A stretch of DNA of 15,720 nucleotides from Xanthobacteraceae bacterium (GTDB lineage: Bacteria > Pseudomonadota > Alphaproteobacteria > Rhizobiales > Xanthobacteraceae). The number at the start of each line of letters is the position of its first letter. Position 1 is the first letter of the stretch. The notes under the pieces are model-generated. The model was not told where the DNA came from. It saw only the letters and a list, made by a program, of their open reading frames with translations, and did not search any database. The position numbers were made by a program, and so were the translations under genes. Shown one piece after another: positions 12,204-15,720 of the stretch. The stretch lies in assembly GCA_030039105.1 (NCBI GenBank), contig JASHQO010000188.1, positions 1 to 15,720 on the forward strand, read 5' to 3'.

Positions 12204-14267
12204 ATGAGTGAGGGACGTTTGCGGCTGGCGGCCGACATCGGTGGCACTTTTACCGACATCGCGGTGTTCGACGAAAAAACCGGCAAGCTCACCTTCGGCA
12301 AGGCGCTATCGACGCCGTCGCGCCTGGTTGAAGGCATTTCGGCGGGCGTCGCCAAGGCCGGCAGCGATTACCGGTCGGCGGCGCTGTTCCTGCACGGCTC
12401 GACCATCGCCATCAACACCATGCTGGAGCGCACCGGCGCCAAGACTGCGCTGCTGATCACCGAGGGCTTTCGCGACATCTACGAGATCGGCCGCATCAAC
12501 CGGCCGGACGCCTATAATCTCTTCTTCCAGAAGCACGTGCCGCTGATTGAGCGTGCGCTGCGCTTCGAAGTGCGCGAGCGCATGCTGGCCGACGGCGAGA
12601 TCGACAGGCCGCTCGACGAGGCCGAGATCGCGGCGCTCGGTCGCGAATTGGAGCGGCTCGGCGTCGAAGCCGTCGCGATCCTGTTTCTCAATTGCTACGC
12701 CAACGCCGATCATGAGCGGCGCGCCAAGGCGATCCTGGAGAAAAATCACCCGTCGATGTTCGTGTCGGCCTCCCACGAACTGTCGCAAGAATACCGCGAG
12801 TTCGAGCGCTCCTCGACGGTGGCCGCCAACGCCTATATCGGCCCAAAGGTGCGGCGCTATATCGGCGAGATCGACGCCCATATGCGCAAGGCCGCCTTCG
12901 CCGGCTCGTTCCTGATCGTGCAATCGACCGGCGGCCTCTACGAAGCCGATCAGGCGCAGAGCCAATGCATCCGCACGCTGGAGTCCGGACCCGCGGCTGG
13001 CGTCATCGGCACCCAGGCGCTCTGCCGTGCGCTGAAGATCGACAACGCCATTGCCTTCGACATGGGCGGCACCACCGCCAAGGCCGGCGTCATCCATCAC
13101 GGCGAGCCGCTGACCACGGGCGAGGCGCTGATCGGCGGCTATGAAAAGGCGCTGCCGGTGCAGATCGCCATGATGGATATTTTCGAAGTCAGTGCCGGTG
13201 GCGGCTCGATTGCACGCGTGGTCGACGGCGCGCTGCGGCTGGGCCCGCAGAGCGCCGGTGCCTCGCCGGGTCCGGCGTGCTACGGGCTCGGCGGCACCGA
13301 GCCGACCGTGACCGACGCCAATCTGATGCTCGGCCGGCTCGGCGCCGGGCGCTTCCTCGGCGGCGAGATGAAACTCGACGTCGGCGCCGCCGAGCGCGCG
13401 CTGAAATCGAAAATCGGCGATCCGCTCGGAATGAGCGCGGTCGAAGCGGCCGAAGGCGTTCTGCGTATCGCCGCGACCACGATGTCGTACGCGGTCAAGG
13501 GCGTTACCACGGAGCGCGGCCTCGATGCCGGCGACTTCGTGCTGTTCGCCTACGGCGGAGCCGGCCCGCTGCACGCCGTCGAAGTGGCGCGCGAGATCGG
13601 CATGCGCAAAGTGATCGTGCCGTCTGCGCCCGGCGTGTTCTCCGCCTTCGGCATGCTGTTCGCCGACCTGCGCTACGATTACGTGCGCACCTGGTTCACG
13701 CCGCTCGAAGACGCGAAGTTCGATGAGATCGAGAAGGTCTATCGCGCGCTCGAGCAACAAGGTCGCGATGCCATTGCCGGCACCTCGGTGAAGCCGCACA
13801 AGATCGCGGTCAAGCGCGCCGCCGACCTGCGCTATGTCGGCCAGGAGCACGCGGTGACCGTCGATCTGCCGATGTCTGCATTCGTGCGCAAGGATCGCGA
13901 CGCCATCAAGCGCTATTTCGACGCGATGCACGCGCAACGCTACGGCACCTCGGCGCCGGCCGAGCACGCCGAGATCGTCAGCCTGCGCTCGACCGTGACC
14001 GGGCTGATGCGCAAACCGCCGCAGCGCAAGATCGGGCGCGGCGGCAGAGCGCCGGCCAAAGCCGCCTTTGGCGGCAAGCGCAAGGTCTATTACGGCGGCA
14101 AGTGGCACCTGACGCCGACCTATCGCCGCGACGCGATCGGTGCCGGCAATCGCATCGAAGGCCCGGCCCTGATCGAGGAATACGCCTCGACCACGGTGCT
14201 GATGCCGGGCGACGCGATGGAGGTCGACGCTTTGGGCAATCTCGTCATTGCCGTTGGCGGACGCTAA
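12204..14267 (+). CDS. hyuA: Hydantoinase/oxoprolinase-family subunit A
   Basis: A 687-residue protein of the HyuA family (N-methylhydantoinase A, 5-oxoprolinase, acetone/acetophenone carboxylase beta-type subunits). It is an ATP-using enzyme subunit that works with HyuB. The N-terminal actin-like ATPase signature AADIGGTFTDIAVFD is at residues 9-23 and a second phosphate-binding motif, FDMGGTTAKAG, begins near 285. Between them is LHGSTIAINTMLERTGAKTALLIT, and further on GGGSIARVVDGALRLGPQSAGASPGPACYG; both are hallmarks of the family. ATG 12204 (MSEGRLRLAADIGG) has GAGG eight bases upstream; ATG 12189, overlapping the Rieske stop, is the alternative. The usual hyuB partner starts 1 kb downstream, after an interposed TctC gene. 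The substrate could be a cyclic amide or a carbonyl compound to be carboxylated. Confidence 0.9.
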   Translation: MSEGRLRLAADIGGTFTDIAVFDEKTGKLTFGKALSTPSRLVEGISAGVAKAGSDYRSAALFLHGSTIAINTMLERTGAKTALLITEGFRDIYEIGRINRPDAYNLFFQKHVPLIERALRFEVRERMLADGEIDRPLDEAEIAALGRELERLGVEAVAILFLNCYANADHERRAKAILEKNHPSMFVSASHELSQEYREFERSSTVAANAYIGPKVRRYIGEIDAHMRKAAFAGSFLIVQSTGGLYEADQAQSQCIRTLESGPAAGVIGTQALCRALKIDNAIAFDMGGTTAKAGVIHHGEPLTTGEALIGGYEKALPVQIAMMDIFEVSAGGGSIARVVDGALRLGPQSAGASPGPACYGLGGTEPTVTDANLMLGRLGAGRFLGGEMKLDVGAAERALKSKIGDPLGMSAVEAAEGVLRIAATTMSYAVKGVTTERGLDAGDFVLFAYGGAGPLHAVEVAREIGMRKVIVPSAPGVFSAFGMLFADLRYDYVRTWFTPLEDAKFDEIEKVYRALEQQGRDAIAGTSVKPHKIAVKRAADLRYVGQEHAVTVDLPMSAFVRKDRDAIKRYFDAMHAQRYGTSAPAEHAEIVSLRSTVTGLMRKPPQRKIGRGGRAPAKAAFGGKRKVYYGGKWHLTPTYRRDAIGAGNRIEGPALIEEYASTTVLMPGDAMEVDALGNLVIAVGGR

Positions 14268-14300
14268 CGTTCGGCAAATGGGGTTCGGGAGGAGCACGCC

Positions 14301-15281
14301 ATGACGAAACTTCCCCGCCGCGCATTTCTGCATCTTGCCGCGGGCGCCGCCGCGCTTCCGACTGCGGCGCGCGTGGCGCGGGCCGACACCTATCCGGCGC
14401 ATCCGGTGCGCATTGTCGTCGGCTTCTCCGCCGGCAGCACCACCGACATTTTGGCGCGACTGATGGGACAGTGGCTGTCGCAGCGGCTCGGCCAGCAATT
14501 CGTCATCGAGAACCATCCCGGCGCGGGCGGCAACGTCGGCGCCGAAATCGTGGTGAAGGCGGCGCCCGACGGCTACACCCTCTTGATGGTGCCGCCGGCG
14601 GTCGCGGCCAATGGCGCGCTCTATCCCAATCTCAATTTCGATTTCGTCCGCGACACCGCGGCGGTCGCCGGCGTGGTGCGCGTGCCCAATGTCGCCGAGG
14701 TGCATCCGTCGCTTGCGGTAAAATCGATTCCGGAATTGATCGCCTATGCCAAGGCCAATCCCGGCAAGCTCGCCTATGCGTCCGCCGGCATCGGTACGCC
14801 GAGCCATCTGGCCGGCCAGTTGTTCAACACCATGGCGGGCGTCGATCTGCGCCATATTCCCTATCGCGGCGACGGGCCGGCCATGGCCGACCTGGTCGGC
14901 GGCCAGGTGCCGGTCGCTTTCGCCACCACGATTGCCTCGATCTCGCATATCCGCGCCGGCGAGCTGCGGCCGCTGGCGGTGACCACGGCCAAACGTTCCG
15001 ACCTGCTGCCCGATCTGCCCAGCGTCAGCGAATTCGTGCCGGGTTACGAGACCAGCTCCTGGTTCGGCATTGCTGCGCCGAAGGGTACGCCAACCGATAT
15101 CGTCGCGGCACTGAACCGCGAGGCCAACGCCGGCCTCGCCGACGCCACCATCAAGGCGCGGCTCGCCGACATGGGTTGCATGACGTTGACCGGCTCGGCG
15201 GACGATTTCAGCCGACTGATCGTCGCCGAGACCAACAAGTGGGGCAAAGTCATTCGCGATGCCGGCATCAAGGCGGAATAG
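14301..15281 (+). CDS. TctC/Bug-family tripartite tricarboxylate transporter solute-binding protein
   Basis: A 326-residue periplasmic binding protein. The N-terminus has a twin-arginine-like signal (LPRRAFLHLAAGAAALPTAA) with probable cleavage after ARA at residue 28. The mature protein starts DTYPAHPVRIVVGFSAGSTTDILARL, the classic Bug opening, followed by VIENHPGAGGNVGAEIVVKAAPDGYTLL and GLPSVSEF-like DLPSVSEFVPGYE near residue 240. Such proteins bind carboxylates and other small organic acids. No TctA/TctB membrane partners are present, as is common for orphan Bug proteins. ATG 14301 has a strong GGGAGGAG site. It sits 33 bases after hyuA and 7 before hyuB, so it likely supplies or senses the substrate of that enzyme. 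Confidence 0.93.
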   Translation: MTKLPRRAFLHLAAGAAALPTAARVARADTYPAHPVRIVVGFSAGSTTDILARLMGQWLSQRLGQQFVIENHPGAGGNVGAEIVVKAAPDGYTLLMVPPAVAANGALYPNLNFDFVRDTAAVAGVVRVPNVAEVHPSLAVKSIPELIAYAKANPGKLAYASAGIGTPSHLAGQLFNTMAGVDLRHIPYRGDGPAMADLVGGQVPVAFATTIASISHIRAGELRPLAVTTAKRSDLLPDLPSVSEFVPGYETSSWFGIAAPKGTPTDIVAALNREANAGLADATIKARLADMGCMTLTGSADDFSRLIVAETNKWGKVIRDAGIKAE

Positions 15282-15288
15282 AGAAACC

Positions 15289-15720
15289 ATGAAACGCAAG
15301 GCCAAGACCGGAAGCAAGACCAAGCACGCGCGCAAGACCGATCCGGTCGTCACCGAGATCGTGCGCAACGGCGTCATCGCGGTGACCGAGGAAATGAAGA
15401 CCAACCTCATGCGCACCGCCTACAACATCATCATCTACGAGGCGCTCGATTTCACTACCGGGCTGTTCACCAAGGACGGCGAGACGGTGTCGATCGGCAT
15501 CGGCCTGCCGATGTTCATCCGCGGCATGGCAGAGGTCGTGAAGGCGACGATCCGCCATTTCGGCGATTCATCCGCGAACAATGGCGGCATGAAGCCGGGC
15601 GACATCTACGTCACCAACGACGCCTACATCACCGGCAGCCACCTCAACCACGTCACGCTGACGCTGCCGATCTTTCACAAGGACGCGCTGGTCGGCTTTT
15701 CGTGCTGCATGGCGCACTGG
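15289..15720 (+). CDS. hyuB: Hydantoinase/oxoprolinase-family subunit B (5' part)
   Basis: The first 144 residues of a HyuB-family protein; the gene runs past the end of the window (full members have roughly 500-600 residues). After a basic head (MKRKAKTGSKTKHARK) come DPVVTEIVRNGVIAVTEEMK, then NLMRTAYNIIIYEALDFTTGLF and GDIYVTNDAYITGSHLNHVTL. These match the conserved start of the family, with a V-x-x-E-x-x-x-x opening, the RTAY/S-x-x-I-x-E motif, and GDIxxxNDPY-like and SHxxD/H-like motifs. It starts at ATG 15289, seven bases after the TctC stop, with only GAGA as a weak ribosome site, so coupling to the upstream gene is likely. With HyuA it should form the two-subunit ATP-dependent enzyme. 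Confidence 0.92.
   Translation, partial: MKRKAKTGSKTKHARKTDPVVTEIVRNGVIAVTEEMKTNLMRTAYNIIIYEALDFTTGLFTKDGETVSIGIGLPMFIRGMAEVVKATIRHFGDSSANNGGMKPGDIYVTNDAYITGSHLNHVTLTLPIFHKDALVGFSCCMAHW

Noticed and set aside
12306..15416. 1036-codon open frame on the minus strand
   Set aside because: It lies antisense to hyuA, the TctC gene and hyuB, which have clear family motifs and good starts. Its translation is Arg/Gly/Ala/Asp-rich and low in complexity, typical of antisense frames in GC-rich DNA.
1..15720. Search for CRISPR, tRNA, rRNA, insertion sequence or phage genes
   Set aside because: No regularly spaced direct repeats, cloverleaf-like tRNA sequence, transposase or integrase motif was found by eye on either strand.

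Overview
This window looks like chromosomal DNA of a high-GC alphaproteobacterium, most likely from the Bradyrhizobium/Rhodopseudomonas side of the Hyphomicrobiales. The evidence is GC-rich coding sequence throughout, the accessory metabolic gene content, and several short palindromic intergenic repeats of the kind scattered through those genomes. No rRNA, tRNA, CRISPR array, transposase or phage gene is visible. The genus is an inference.

Layout. On the left (1-4894) everything reads on the minus strand: a secreted metal-dependent amidohydrolase with an extra C-terminal Ig-like domain, a small lipoprotein, two remnants of a ring-hydroxylating dioxygenase (the tail of the alpha subunit and the head of the beta subunit), a substrate-binding-fold protein without a signal peptide, and a fused LigB-LigA-type extradiol dioxygenase. 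A 232-bp divergent region with two inverted repeats follows. Next come two translationally coupled plus-strand genes: a 4,5-dihydroxyphthalate decarboxylase-family protein and an FAD aromatic hydroxylase. Positions 7370-8240 form a lower-GC islet. It holds an intact small gene, a decayed frameshifted paralogue of that gene, and a short fragment that may be the tail of a nuclease toxin, so it may be the debris of a toxin/immunity cassette. A minus-strand UbiD-family decarboxylase (8315-9742) follows. After it, all genes read plus: a DedA membrane protein, an amidohydrolase-2 (ACMSD-like) protein, and a tight run of Rieske ferredoxin, HyuA, a TctC/Bug solute-binding protein and the start of HyuB, which runs off the window.

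How it may fit together. The central block resembles a catabolic module for aromatic carboxylates: an FAD hydroxylase, a 4,5-dihydroxyphthalate-type decarboxylase and an extradiol ring-cleavage dioxygenase, with a UbiD decarboxylase and an ACMSD-like hydrolase/decarboxylase nearby. The ring-hydroxylating oxygenase that would start such a pathway survives only as two scraps, so the module is either truncated or rewired. The right-hand operon pairs a Bug-type periplasmic binding protein with an ATP-dependent hydantoinase/oxoprolinase/acetone-carboxylase-family enzyme. The substrates cannot be read from sequence. The most interesting places are the dioxygenase remnants, the low-GC paralogue islet, and the two signal-less binding-protein-fold genes flanking the ring-cleavage enzyme.
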